This document shows positions 8,945-21,580 of a stretch of 64,000 nucleotides of DNA, piece by piece. The position numbers were made by a program, and so were the translations under genes. Numbering within the stretch: position 1 is the stretch's first letter; each line of letters opens with the position of its first letter. The notes beneath the pieces were generated by a model. It made no database searches. It saw only the letters and a program-made list of their open reading frames with translations, and was not told where the DNA came from. Origin of the DNA: Apostichopus japonicus (lineage: Eukaryota; Echinodermata; Holothuroidea; Aspidochirotida; Stichopodidae); NCBI RefSeq assembly GCF_037975245.1, contig NC_092565.1, positions 19,876,999 through 19,940,998 on the forward strand, given 5' to 3'.

Positions 8945-10938
8945 ACAGCCACACCAAAAATTTGACAAATATGGACTTGAGGAACGACCTATTCTTGGTT
9001 TATTCACAAAGTAGGGTTACAGTCTTATGGTAATGTAATCAAAAGTATCATCAAAAATTTGCTGTGAAAAAGTTATGATTTGCTAAAGATGTCCCCATGG
9101 TTTGGTCAAACTAACAGCTAAACTGAAATATAGATGCAGCCTAAAGTTTGATCAAATGCCTTCAGCTAATTACCAGTGGTGAACAAGAGGATGTCGCTAA
9201 AGATTGCCCAACGTGAGAATGAGTCCAAATGTGGATGTGTTGTATGACTGCAGGAAACAATGCTGAATGAGATAACAATCACTTTAAAAATCTGTGAAGC
9301 TATGTAGAATTCTCTTAAGATGGGAATTAACTTTACCTTCCAGTCTTGGTGAGTTTGTTGTTTATTGTTAGACAAAGTGCACACAGTCAAATCTGAGATT
9401 GATTATTGAGAAAATCCTAGTGTTTGTTTTGTCTTTGTGTGTTTCTGTCTTATCCTCTTTCCTTTCTTACACCCCCCCCCCCCATCGGTCATTTTGAGCT
9501 CTGCATATATCAATCATCGACGACCCCTATCTCCCAATCACAAGCCATTTCCTTTTCCTTCCGATCTACATTTAGAAGTATCAACGTTTTTGAAATACTA
9601 AAACTATAATCAGTCTCATGTTAGTTTTTATTTTTAGAATTTTGTTGGATCACACAGATCTCTGACAAACTTTCTGTAAAATTTGGAACTTTTTCATGGA
9701 GGTGTTCAGTAAACACTGTTCACGTAGATAACTTGATAGTAAGTCTAAGGAATTTTTGATACTTGCAAGAAGAAATTGCCTGGAATTCTTTGGAATACAA
9801 TTAAACAAGCATCACATTTAAATGTCATCATCGACTGGAAAATGTTAAATATTTGAGCATGGCAATTAAATTATGGCTATCAGCATTAAATCTCAGTCCA
9901 GATATATCTACATATTGGTAAAAGTCACACACAAAAAGAAAAGAAAGAAAGAAAAGGGGAGGGTGGTGGGAGGGGGGTGGGGCGGTGGAGGTGCGGCAGG
10001 GGATGGGCGGACCGGGGAAGGGGTAGGGCATTATTAACTTTGGAAAAGTGGTCACCTGTCTGTTTCAACTATATTTCAAATAAAAATTTATGACAATAAT
10101 GAAATTTATTAACACCAAAACAATATATTTAAAAACGAAAAATTTAAGGAGTGGACAGTATGATCGTTATTGGATATATTAATAATGAATGGAATCTAAC
10201 TTTTCTCAAAGTGGACACAAAATGTTTGTCTCAATCTGTGTAGGCTACTATGTCAGTTCTATCGATTTGAGAAGCAACGCTAGTACGACTGACTCACTTC
10301 TATGTTTCGTTCTACTCTGTGTACATGCATCGACCGATCTGCTCTTCTGTTAGTGTTCTGCCATTACTATCAACGTAAAACGAAAACAGAATATCGATAA
10401 AGGTGTCATCAGAAAGAAGCATAGAAATACTTTCTTTTTAATGCTATGGGCTACATAGAGTTCTTTTGTTTAATTGTCAGCAGAGTTTGTAATTTGTGTT
10501 CCCTCCAGGGGGGGGGGAGAAGTGCCATGACAAAGATGAAAGGGCCTCAACATTATTCACAGCTAAGCCAAGAAAACTTAGGCAAAACATCAGTTTGATT
10601 GGTAAACATACTCCTTTTGGCTGTGAGGCAGAAGCCAGGCAGGGCAGCAACATTTGTCAGTTTTCTTTAATCATAAATTTAAAAAACGTGGCGGCGGTAA
10701 GTGGGGCTCATAAAAGTGTGGTCAATTGATTGTTACAGTGATTCACTGAGTTGAGGTTCTGTTTTTATTTTTATGAGTAAAACTATTTTATTTCTTCCGT
10801 AGTCTGCTCTGTTGATTTACTGGATGGATGGTTTTTAATGATCGCTCCAGGCGTCGGTCGTTGGATTGTTCTAGCAGATTGGGAAAGTGGGGGGAAGGTC
10901 ACTGTTGGGATATCCTCTAGAACCGATTAAAGCACAAA

Positions 10939-11010
10939 GTTACTTCTTTTCCTCACTTCCCTGTCTCCTCACGACAACTGTATTATCTCTCTACTGTGTC
11001 TGAAGCCTAA
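10939..11010 (+). repeat. Degraded DIRS left-end-like fragment
   Basis: It resembles the DIRS left terminal repeat from ttacttc through cctgtctcctcac and then loosely through the equivalent of attctaccgtgcctataaa. It is too diverged to be certain without alignment. Confidence 0.45.
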
Positions 11011-12754
11011 CCTTTATGCACGTTTTGGACCATGTAACATGGTACCCAAGTCAGCAACAAAAAAAAACTAGAGATAGCAAGCTCAAGTACACATCACCTC
11101 AATCTGAAGTTTGTGACCCAATAGCTTCTTGGAGTTTGCCATTTACAGCATCCCTGATGTTAAGATGTGCCCTGCAATTCTTCTAGATAGTGTAGTGATA
11201 TGTTGTTCCTCCACCATTATACAAACACCCCTTGGTCACACCCCTCCCCCTCCCCCCAGGTGAACAAAAGTTGATGGTGATCATGGATAGTCGACTTTCA
11301 AAGATCCTGTCTTGTGCTATAATGTTTTACTGAACACGACTTGATAAATTTGGCCTAAACAATGATAAGTTTGCTACATAAGTCGATTCGAAGTAAATAG
11401 TTTTACAACAGAGAATACTGTACTGTCACTGTGTTGCAAGCTGTGTCTGTGTGAATATAGCTGTGTCCAACTACCATCAATATAATGACCTTTTCCAATA
11501 TGTAGCCAGCATTGTATGTCAAGACTAAGTTTTTTTGGTAATAAATAGGTGTCTGATACTTGTTATCCACCTATTCATTCAACTCAGGAGAGGAATGGGT
11601 GTATGTTGCCATGGGTTTCTATGTCACAAGAAATATATTTTGGACTAGAATGTTTGAAAGCAAGCTTGAATAGTGTTTTGAGTGGTGACACTCCAAAATA
11701 AAGATGCAGTTTCAACTGACATATAGAGATGCATTTTTTGTACCTTTATTTACCGTGCTGTGTGAAGTGTCAACATCTCTCAGTCTTATAAGAGATCTGT
11801 TCAGTTAAAGCTATTTGCTTGGTTACTATTTAACCATAGCTGGTTTTGTTTAATATTAATGAAGTACAGAAATTTTTCCAACCACAGTATACGAAATTAT
11901 TTAAATATAACCTGTTAATGTTAAAATGTGAATTTAATTCCCAAGAACATTGCTATTGGTGAGATTTTGGAGAACTTAAATATCAGATTTTTTTGCAAAT
12001 AAGATGATTTCCCTGAGAGCATTGTTCTTGAATGTCTCACTCTCTTTCGTTACCTCAACGTAGTAGAATCACCGACACCAACCCTCACAATTTAAAAAGT
12101 TTCATGATACAGAGGAACTTGATAGGCTATTAACATATATAACTTATATTTTATGTGCTTTACTTGCTTAATTATGCAAAACATATGTACATACATTTAT
12201 GATGCACACACTGTTTTGTGTACTTTATGTAAGGCATTTTTCCGGAACATCTTATTCCGCTTCGTTCCCTCCACGTCACAGAATCGTCAAAATCTACTCT
12301 CACGTTTTATAGGTTTCATGGTGCAGTTAGAACTGGGAAGACAAACATGTAATATGTGTGCAAACAATTATTGCATGGCAGGAACATTTTGCTAGGCTCT
12401 TTTAGGGTAGGGTAGTTGGGTCTAGCCATCTTTTACGCATCCTAAATTTGTTAAATGGCAGCAAAATTATAAGTTTGGTTAGTCATCTTTTTGATATTTA
12501 TGACCTAGCTGTCTCAATTTTGCCCACTCTTGACCTCTCCTGTAGAACTGTACTCATCACCTTACCTTCCTGCAGTTTCCAAGCTAGATTTAATACCCTC
12601 CTGGCATCTTTTTGTCCCCATCTGATGGGCTATGACACACATATCTGTCTGTCTGTCTGTATTTGATGTGTGTATGTAGGGTATGTCTGATCGTCTGTAT
12701 ACAGTATTTAACCTGTCATCATTTTCCCAAGTTGATTTTGATATTTGCTCAGAC

Positions 12755-12910
12755 CAGACAATGGAAGTAATACCCAAGAGTACTAGTTTCATAACTGGTA
12801 ATTTGAAAATGATAGGGGTAATAAAGTGGTTGGAACTTGTAAGTAGTGGCTCAAAGTTCATAAAGGGCAAACTTGATGGTACAAGTACTTAAATTCTTTG
12901 AATTTCTGTT
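12755..12910 (+). repeat. Dispersed repeat, copy A
   Basis: It shares with 15750-15890 the blocks gggtaataaagtggttg, a following tcaaaggtca-like block, and taaattcttt. The two copies run in the same orientation. Family unknown. Confidence 0.55.
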
Positions 12911-14978
12911 TCTGCCAGTTTTATTTCTACATTGAATCCTTGGATGAAGTTATATACAGTGACTGCTGTACATTAGAAAGCCTCATTTAATACTAACATT
13001 CCATAATAAACAGCAATACACTGACCATATTCCTTCCCTCCTATTTGGTACTATTGTGTCGTACAGTTTAATTATAATCACACTAGCATGACAAAATACT
13101 TTTTTGAATATTTTTTTTTGAGCAATTTACAAGGAACAAGGGAATTGCAAATTCAAACAGTATTAAACAAAGCCAGTGTTTGTCAACACACACACACAAT
13201 CGTTGAATTCAAAATATTGATCAGGCACATGCAGGAATAAATGTATCAGGGGGGTTGGGACTGAATTAGGAAAGAAGCAATGTAGGCTACACAGTAATGA
13301 ACACTTATAATTGGAATCAGTATAGCGAGGCACAAATGACTTGAGGCTCTTAATTAAGCAGCTCGCATTACCGAAACTTTTTTCGGGCAAAAAACTACGT
13401 CATCATGATTGTGTGATTATATTTACATCGGAGTAGCATTAAAAAACAAATTATGTAGACTGTTGAGATTGAGACCATGATGAGGCATTAAGAACATTGT
13501 CATTATTGTGTGAGTGCATCAACACTCGAGCACTCAGGTTCCAATCTGAAGTATAACCATGCCGGATCAGACCCTGTGATTTTCACCCAATGATAGAGTA
13601 TGATAGGGGGAGGGGTTTAGTGTAAATGGCCTGCACTGAGCAGTGGATGTCGTCATCAATTTAGTCTTAAAGGAGCATTCCAAAGATTTAGCTTATATAT
13701 AAATATATATATATATATTATATTTATATTTGTTAAATGTGAATATCTTCAAAGCAGGAATGGTTCTATTATTTCTATATACTGTAGAAACACTTTTAGT
13801 ACTCAATTTTCTTTTCCATTTTTTTTTCTTCTTTTTTTGGACTAGAATTGTTTATATAATTCTGACAAGATTCATCCTTGATGCTTAACAAACTACGTTG
13901 CTAAGGTAATTAGTGTTAAAAAGCATTAAAAACAAAATCATCAATATCATCCTCCAAAAGTTGCTATACAAAGTGCCACTCATTGTCAATCCATTGTTGT
14001 GAAGCATTCACATACGTGTGAAAACCGCAAAAGAAAACACAACCTTTCTCTGTTTCCAGTGTTTTTTCTTCTCCCTTTTTTTTTTTTGGAACGAATGTTC
14101 GGTATATCAGAGAAAATTTAAAACCAATAGGAAAGCCATGCCATTGACCCACTGATGGAAAGTCACATGTCATGGTTCAGCTACAGTTCGGTCCAGTTGT
14201 AAGAAGAACAAAAAAACATAACCTCAAAGAGAAATGATATAGCTCTATACCGTTGGTCTCGATTACATACATTACATTTAGTGGAAAACTTGAAAAGGGA
14301 TTATTCACCTGTCAGAGTAAGTTTTGACAATTTAATCACAACATATCAAGGCCTGATTGGCTACTATTGGAAATGAGTCTGTGGTAAATTGTTAATAAAA
14401 ACATGGTTCATAAAAACATGGCATTCCTCCATGTTTGTCTAAGAAATTGAATGTTCATGGCTGTCAATATTGAAACTCATGACTGGTTGACTGCTTGGCA
14501 CCATGTGAGGTCCTTTGGGAGTCAGATGTCCCTCCCATAATCATGGTGAAGCTGGTATTTGGGCCGATAGGAGACATTGTGGAGGCATGGGTCATGAACT
14601 TCTAGTCAAAGAAGAGAGGGTGTAGAAATAATTCAGTGGTATTATGGAGAGTAACTTAAAATTGATTTGATTGTATTTGTTAGCAGATCTGATGGAACTG
14701 TGATTTGTTTTGGGAGACAAGCTTGGATGATCAAACATGAAGAAAATATTCAATGTGATTGGTAACAGCTGTTGGAGTTGTGGACTATGAGTTCACTACT
14801 ATACTGTATACAGTATGGTAGATGTAACACAGAATTGATTTATCTATTGTCTCTTTTAGAACACATGGGAGGAAGGGCGATGGGGAGGGGGATGAGGTGG
14901 TCAGCAGAATGGCCAGTTGTGGTAAGGGATAGCAGACTTGTGGGCCATGTTGACATAGCCTTTGTGTGTTTAGCAAAC

Positions 14979-15359
14979 AGTTAGACCAGGGGTGGGCAAT
15001 CATTTTGAATGAATGGGCCAGATATAAGGGGTGAAAAATTGACTTGGCCGCACCTAACCAACGACCTGCTGTTGATTTCAAACCTTTGATTTCGAGGACT
15101 TTCAAACAATAGGTGTACATGTGTACTTAATCTGTATTCACAGAAACATAATGTCAATACAGTACAGTTGATAATTAATGGGGATAATAGGCCTTCCAGA
15201 CAGCATCATAAGTGCCGATAAATTCTAAGCAGCTAGCTCGTTTTTTGTGATGATGTAAAATAGATTGATTTTTGTCTTTTCCTTGAGACATCTCACGGGC
15301 CGCAAAAAAAATTTCACTGGTGGCCCGCAGGCCGTAGGTTGCCCACCCCTGAGTTAGAC
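14979..15359. mobile_element. hAT-type MITE with perfect 8-bp target duplication
   Basis: The element 14987-15351 (365 bp) begins caggggtgggcaa and ends with its exact complement ttgcccacccctg, flanked on both sides by AGTTAGAC. Inner ends are also complementary (gggcca/tggccc). The CAGGGGTGGGCAA end and 8-bp duplication are typical of non-autonomous hAT elements. It contains no transposase; the minus-strand frame through it is not a gene. Confidence 0.9.
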
Positions 15360-15392
15360 AGTATGACATATCTTGTGACATATCAGTGTGAC

Positions 15393-15736
15393 TAATCCTT
15401 CTCATTCCTCTCTTATCTGTCTCCTATACATATTTATCCTTAATGAATTCCAAAGAAATGTCGGTAAGAACCGTTGTTTTGTTCAGACTAGTAGTCTTGT
15501 AAAAAACATGATCACCAATGGGCAATGTAGTGAGAAAACTCAAGAGCAAAATCCGTAGTGCAAATCGAGCAGTTGTTCTTGCGAATGGTTGATTCGAAAG
15601 GAAGAGAAAGTGGGTGGTGCCCAAAGAAGTGAGGGCTCAATCATGTCGTTTTAGGTAGGTTGAAAAAAGTGCTTATGTAGAGACGGAGACGGGTAAATTA
15701 TCGTCGATCGTAAATCTGCAAACCAGTAGGATTTAG
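15393..15736 (+). mobile_element. Possible short DIRS-end derivative (left-like and right-like ends)
   Basis: The segment 15685-15734 matches the DIRS right end block by block: ggagac, ggtaa, tcgtc, tcgtaaat, aaaccagta, ttagg. About 290 bp to its left, 15393-15432 resembles the left end (ctcctctc then ctgtctcc). Together they could be an internally deleted derivative of about 340 bp. The right-end match is convincing by eye; the left-end match is weak. Confidence 0.45.
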
Positions 15737-15749
15737 GTGGTCTGTTCAG

Positions 15750-15890
15750 ATTAGACCATGGAAAGTATGACCCTATACAGTATAAAAAATTGAATTTAAT
15801 ATGGGTAATAAAGTGGTTGAAACCGTCAAATCATGGGTCAAAGGTCAAGAAGGGCACAAGTATCTAAATTCTTTGGGTTGCCAGCTTTGC
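15750..15890 (+). repeat. Dispersed repeat, copy B
   Basis: Second copy of the repeat at 12755-12910, sharing gggtaataaagtggttg and taaattctttg. It lies directly after the right-end-like DIRS fragment. Confidence 0.55.
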
Positions 15891-16500
15891 TGAATTGGTT
15901 AGGTTGATCTGAAAGTGTATCGTCGGCTAAACTTGCACATATGTAGAAGGCTGTATGTTACACTATAGCTTTGGCATTTTGTGAGGTTGTCATTGTTACA
16001 GATGGCTGTACAGTAGCTGGTATTCAAGACGCAACCGTATAGATATAGAATATAGCATTAATTGTTATTTTTGGAATTTTAGAATGAATTATTAATGAAA
16101 AATAAGTAACAGATGGTAATACGTTTCCATCATAACAGAGTTTCTTCATTGCCCTACATACTGTACAGTAGTTTCATATGTGATTGGAATTTCATATCGA
16201 ATAGTATAATATTTTTTTTCAAACTCAAGTAGACAAAGTTGGTGTAACATCTTACAGGCATTGTTCATTGCAGGTTATCTGTATTACATTCAAATATGCT
16301 AGAAGTCAAATAATGGTCACCCATGCTAACACTTTAACAATAATAACCATAATAATAAAAATAATGCTACTATAGGCCTATATACAGTATTTATATAGTG
16401 CTGTATATAAACGAATATATCAAAGCACTTCACATGGGACTAGAGTAAAATCAGAAGCAGTACAAATGAAAGATACGTACAGAGTAATAAATGGCATAAA

Positions 16501-16761
16501 TTATGCCCACCACGTACACCTTAGAGGCAGCTACAGATACTCATTTGTGCCTTACTCTATCCATATATTTAATTCACAAGTGAGAAGATAAGTTTCTTAT
16601 TTGTATAACTTGCTGTATATATATATGTTTGTATTTCTGTATGTGTGTTGCAATCTATTGATACTTATACTATTACTTTTCTTTTTTTCTTTTCTTCTTT
16701 CGTTTACGACCTGTGTAAGCCGAATTTCCGATTGTGGACAATAAATTCAAATTCAAATTCA
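16501..16761 (+). mobile_element. 5'-truncated LINE 3' end
   Basis: The reading frame ending at TAA 16589-16591 encodes RYSFVPYSIHIFNS near its end, the kind of C-terminal motif (FVPYSIRLFNS-like) seen at the end of LINE ORF2 proteins. A short 3' UTR follows and ends in aataaattcaaattcaaattc, a (AAATTC)n-type tail typical of some non-LTR retrotransposons. No reverse transcriptase remains. Clade not assigned. Confidence 0.6.
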
Positions 16762-18273
16762 TAAAGTGGTCAAAGCAAAATCGGAAAATAAATCAATAAA
16801 AGAAAACAATCAATCAATCAATTCATGAAACTAATATCAAACGAGGTTAAGACAAATATATAGACAAGATCAGTCAATGCATATTTATTTCACTCATATC
16901 TCAATTTCTCCTATCGACAAATGCATATGTATTGCTATCTATATTTGTAATTTTTAACCTCGTAAACCTCCAGTGAACCCTTAGCACTTTGAGCATTTCC
17001 CTTCATCAATTTAACTAACATCCTTCAATCTTTGGGGATATATTTGGAAGGTCAAAAACTCCAGAAATGTACTTTTCAACAGTTTTGTCAATTTGTAGCA
17101 TGGCTCCTCAATTGGAGGAGGCTCTACTAATGATTACGTTGCTGTCCATTGGTGTTATTTGTGCAGACTCACTATTTGATAGGTCATTCACCATTACTGT
17201 CTGTATGCTGTCATTAGTGCACAGGAAACATGGCGGGGGAAGTCACCTAGGAGTTGTTTTTAAATCGATGTCGTTCCCATATCAACAAATGCAAACTGAT
17301 TTCCATGGCTATTAATAAAAACTTAAAAAGCGATGCAGATCGTTAGCCATTAACAAGAGAAGATAGCTGGGTCAAAAGTTGAAAGTAAGATGCAATCAAA
17401 AGCGGCCTGCTCTTTGGTTGTAGGGTGGTGTCACACTGCCAGGTTTATTACCCCTTCACAAATCAGGTGTATTCTTACTTTTATCTCTTCTATCAAACGT
17501 TGGAACAGAAAGAAGGAAAAACAACTGTGCAGATATTTGTGAGTGTTAGTGTTCAGCAATGCAGTGTTATGAACACAGGGAAAGGCATATTAAAGTACAT
17601 GTGCAAAATGAGTCTGTTTGTGTTTCAAGTTTTATGTAATCAATGCTTTGGTGAGATTGTTTACTCAGCTGGATATTAAATTACTTCAATTTACCATCAC
17701 ATCAATGAGAGAAGGCTTTCTGATATGGGGAGATCATTTTTGATAATGGAGGAGACTATTTAATTAAGTCAATATCATTGATCTTTTGCTAATGGCTCCT
17801 TGGGAATATTATGGATTAAACCTTTGTTGCCATATACATTTATTGGTCTTTAGTTTTTCCACAGTCAACTTTTACCAAGAAAGATGAGCAGGTTAATAAT
17901 TTTTATGTGAAAGTTAAATATACATTATAATATGGAATTCAGATGAAATGTTTAATTCCTAATTTGTAGTCATCTCCTAGTTTGTCTAATTACAAAGATG
18001 TTACATTTGTTATGAATATTTCTAAGGTTGATACAATATATCTCTTACTTACATGGAGAAGTTTCCAGTGATTAGTGGAATATATTACATAGCTTTGTCA
18101 GAACTCAGAATGATGTGAGATGTTATATAATACTATGTAATATATATATACAGAGATACAGCATTACATGCATACCTCAGTGCGGGGGCCTAAAGTATTA
18201 CAATAAGCAACAATTGACCCCTTATAAAAAAAAAATTATGATATATTCCTCAAAATAGATCTTCAATTTATTG

Positions 18274-18345
18274 ACTTTACTCTTTTCTCTTAGCTGTCTC
18301 CTTTACCTACGCACATCTATCTATCCTAGCCTATTAACTGGTAGC
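18274..18345 (+). repeat. Degraded DIRS left-end-like fragment
   Basis: ctttactcttttctcttagctgtctcc followed by a block resembling cacctcattctaccgtgcctat, in the same order as the DIRS left terminal repeat but strongly diverged. Confidence 0.4.
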
Positions 18346-18917
18346 ATTCTTGCACTGACCCCTCCCCCCCCCCCCCAATGACCCGTCTAAGGTCACCAAC
18401 CTCCTGATTCCATCATTCAATGGCCTTAGACACTGTGGTTTCCAGTTGGATGTTCAATACCAGGTACATTAAACAGATTTGTGTGGTCCCTTGGTAATTC
18501 ATCTGGCCTTAATTATGATCTCATAGGTCTTTGCCACCGAGACAAATAATAATAATGGTGGCTTAATTACTTCAAACCCAGAATAGAATTAGTCTTGAAA
18601 TGAGTCTGACTGACTACATAAACAGCACAATAAATGTATCATGCACACACCATGGAATATGACTGTATGCATGTATGTTCTAAAAATATCAGTACCAAAT
18701 TCAATAAATGATTTCTCATGTTTAAAATTCATCAAGGATTTTACTTTACCTACCTCAACCACTCCTACCCCCCCTCCCCCTCCATGAGACATTTTGCACT
18801 CCACATTTGGTACTCTACATATTGTACTCCACAAAATAGATGTATTCCACAAAAGTACCACTCCACAAATGTCAACAGAGAAATACTTCTACAACTTGGT
18901 TGCAATCTGTAGTTAGC

Positions 18918-18948
18918 TAAATTTACTCTGCTCCTAGCTTACCCATCT
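18918..18948 (+). repeat. Short DIRS left-end-like motif
   Basis: atttactctgctcctagctt resembles the DIRS terminus atttacttcgctcctcgctt. The similarity stops soon after. Confidence 0.35.
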
Positions 18949-19204
18949 AAGGCAAATTGTTTAGAAAGATCATAGATGTGTAAGACTGATTAAGCAGTCA
19001 TGCTTTTGAAGTGGTGGTTTCATTGATATCGTGGATCATGGATGACTGGTAATTGTGTATATTTATATATGTATGTATGACATATGTATGTACTTATATT
19101 GGAAAACAACTAGCAGTTTCAGGTTTCATTGTTAATGTCACTTTAACATTGAAATGGCCTGACTGGTTGCAACTGACCCAGATAAATTAACATATAATAA
19201 TTTA

Positions 19205-19265
19205 TTGATATACTTCACTCCTCTGCTTCTTGTCTCCATTCAATAATTACACTCCAATCTACCTG
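19205..19265 (+). repeat. Degraded DIRS left-end-like fragment
   Basis: tacttcactcctctgcttct, then tgtctcc, then a block resembling cacctcattctaccgtgcc. A candidate relic only. Confidence 0.38.
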
Positions 19266-19535
19266 GCTTTCCCGCCCCCCCCCACCTCCCCCCTCCAACT
19301 ACCCCACAAAAGGGTCAACAGCCTGTTTCCTCTTCCTTCCAAATCTACCATTTCTGATGGTTTACACAGTTCTATAATTCCAGTATGGTTTTCGTCCACT
19401 AGAATCAGTGTTGATGAAGTTTCTGAATCAACAACAGGTTTTTATTAATATATGCGGTCTCTTTCTTAAAATGTGGTGGTACTTTTAATTATGAATGTAT
19501 TATTTGATAACATTTCTTTTCTATTTACTCTACAG

Positions 19536-19615
19536 TTTTGGCAGATGAGCATGTAGGCCTTATTCCTTGCAAACTGGGTGTCCTCATCTTGGCGCATGCA
19601 AACGCTGAAGCTGTG
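19536..19615 (+). CDS. Xylosyltransferase-like gene, exon A
   Basis: Acceptor tctacag just before, donor GTAAGT just after. The first two bases complete a codon begun in an unseen upstream exon; the exon ends on a codon boundary. It encodes LADEHVGLIPCKLGVLILAH and a few more residues. The hydrophobic GVLILAH strand is the first beta strand of the GT14 catalytic fold. Confidence 0.75.
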
Positions 19616-20025
19616 GTAAGTAGAATTAATTCAGGAAGAAAATGCATCATGCAGTGGGAAAAAAAATGAAATAAATAAATATTTATCTAAACAAAGAACA
19701 AACATGTAGGCTTTGCAATAACAGCTTAAAATGGAAATTAGACTGGTCTCCTTTTATTAAACATTCCGATTCAAGCGTAGCAGAATTTTTTACGCCTAAT
19801 TGCTAGGGTTATGCACTACTGTAGCTTAGGTAGATAATTTGGTTCGTGAAATGAAGAACAGGAAGGTTTTCTTTCTTGAATGGAACATGCATATCAGTAT
19901 CAAAGAGGTATAATGCAGTGAATCCAAAACTGGACTGAAACATTCAAAGGGTCAGCAGCATGTACTTCCAAAGTTTAGCATGGCAGAGGAAACAGGATAT
20001 TAAAATGCTTTCAAAAGGCTTTCTG

Positions 20026-20147
20026 ATCACTTCGCCCAACAACCATTTCGCCCAACCAGCCTTGTCATTTCGCCCAACCAGCCTGGTCATTTCGCCCAAC
20101 CAGCATGGTCATTTCGCCCAACCAGCATGGTCATTTCGCCCAACCAT
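20026..20147 (+). repeat. 22-bp minisatellite
   Basis: Units start at 20044, 20066, 20088, 20110 and 20132, each catttcgcccaaccagc followed by a short variable end. A diverged unit (cacttcgcccaac) precedes them at about 20028. Confidence 0.9.
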
Positions 20148-20164
20148 TGTTTTACTCATATTCA

Positions 20165-20815
20165 GTCAGAATAATATCACTTTTTCTATTTCACTAGTTT
20201 GATTTGATTTATTTTGGGTTATATTACTTCGTGGTAGGTAAATAAAGTGATGTCCGTTCGATATCGATCAGAGTCTGAGCAGTTATTCCGGGTATAGTGG
20301 GAGGATTACACTACTTTAGGCGGTTACGCATACAATGAAAGTTATATTATTATACAAACAAAGGGGAATCGGTGTGGAATAATATCACCTTTTCTATTTC
20401 ACTAGTTCAATTTGATTTATTTTGGGTTATTAATCAAGGGTATTGTTCACAGCAGTTAGGTGTTTATCTAGTTCTACATAGTGTTAATCTAATGTTATAC
20501 AAACAAAGGGAAATCGGTCTCCTATCAAGCCTAACCCCTAAAACACTGATCCATCCTACCGACTAACAATTCCCGAACGTTTCCTTATTAAATTTAAAAA
20601 AATTTAAAATAGAAAACCCGTCCGTAATATTGAAGTATTATACTTAATCAATGTAACCACTGTATCAATGTAACCACGACTTCAACTTTCCTTAATATTC
20701 GGTTCGTATCCTGTAATGTTACAATTCCCGAACGTTTCCTTACTAAAGTTATACAAACTAAAGGACTTCAAGATACCTTTATATTCGGTTCGTATCCTGT
20801 AACGTTAACAATTTT
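20165..20815 (+). repeat. Interleaved local direct duplications
   Basis: Several blocks occur twice in the same orientation: ctatttcactagtt with ttgatttattttgggtta (about 20185 and 20392), acaaacaaagg-gaatcggt (about 20354 and 20498), aattcccgaacgtttcctta (about 20566 and 20724) and attcggttcgtatcctgtaa (about 20696 and 20781). This suggests a repeat of a few hundred bases that was duplicated and then rearranged. Confidence 0.75.
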
Positions 20816-21452
20816 TTTTTATGTGTGCACATCCAATTTTCTGACCAAATCAACTTTTCCCTTCGTTAGTTACCATTATTAAACCCAGAAAATATTTCAA
20901 ATTCACAACTGCTTTTTAACTTGAAGGGTGTGGCTGATACATCAACATATAGGGTCTTCTATGTCTATACACATGTGAATGTCTCTTTCAGGTGCAATAC
21001 CACCCCCCCCCCTTTTTAAGTGGATGTAAGTATACCTTACGTTTTTGATCCATAAGCAGCAGTTCTCTTTACTGAAAATGGCTTCCTACAGACCATGGAA
21101 ATCATCTGGCATAAATTACTGCTATCTAATTGAGTTTTTCAAAATGAAATGTGGAAAAAACATTAAGAAATTGTTTGGTTGGCTGGTTGGTTGGTTACGT
21201 GATGGCTTTTTGCAAAGGAAAGTAACATCTATACCCTTAACATTACAGCTTTGTACCAGTTGGATGGTTATGTGATGGCTTGTCGCAAAGAATGTAAGGC
21301 ACATGTCTTTAACATTATAACATTGTAGCAAAACCCTGTAAAGTTCTCTGAGCAATTCTGGATACCTCACATGAACAGTAGTCATGTTGGAATGATGGAG
21401 GGGAAACAAATACAGACATTTAATGAGGAGGGATGGGAGGGGGAGGGTCATG

Positions 21453-21580
21453 GTCTGTTGGGAGGGTCTGTTGGGAGGGTCTGTTGGGAGGGTCTGTTTG
21501 GTGGATCTGTTGGGAGGGTCTGTTGGAAGGGTCTGTTGGGAGGGTCTTTTAGAAGGGTCTGTTGGGAGGGTCTGTTGGTA
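21453..21580 (+). repeat. 13-bp minisatellite, G/T-rich strand
   Basis: Nine to ten units of tctgttgggaggg with a 13-bp period and a few variants (tctgtttggtgga, tcttttagaaggg). Because 13 is not a multiple of 3, open frames run through it on both strands; they are not genes. Confidence 0.9.

Larger units (their letters stand above)
8945..19535. other. Repeat-rich non-coding DNA before the first recognised exon
   Basis: I find no exon here that can be joined to the gene starting at 19536, though its upstream exons may lie here or beyond the window. The stretch holds a G-rich segment at 9955-10030, C/G homopolymers (9472, 10507, 18362, 19275), degraded DIRS-end-like pieces, a hAT MITE, a LINE tail and short dispersed repeats. 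Segments 12000-12110 and 12230-12330 look like a diverged local duplication (weak). Confidence 0.6.

Noticed and set aside
10496-10729. Exon-like stretch with a ccctccag acceptor and a ggcg|gtaagt donor
   Set aside because: The encoded peptide shows no recognisable similarity and the acceptor adjoins a G run; likely chance.
17067-17315. 82-codon ORF with a hydrophobic start, considered as the missing signal-anchor exon
   Set aside because: It ends in its own stop, has no suitable donor in the needed phase, and no family similarity.
20026-20147. CRISPR-like array
   Set aside because: Units are directly adjacent without spacers and the DNA is eukaryotic; it is a minisatellite.
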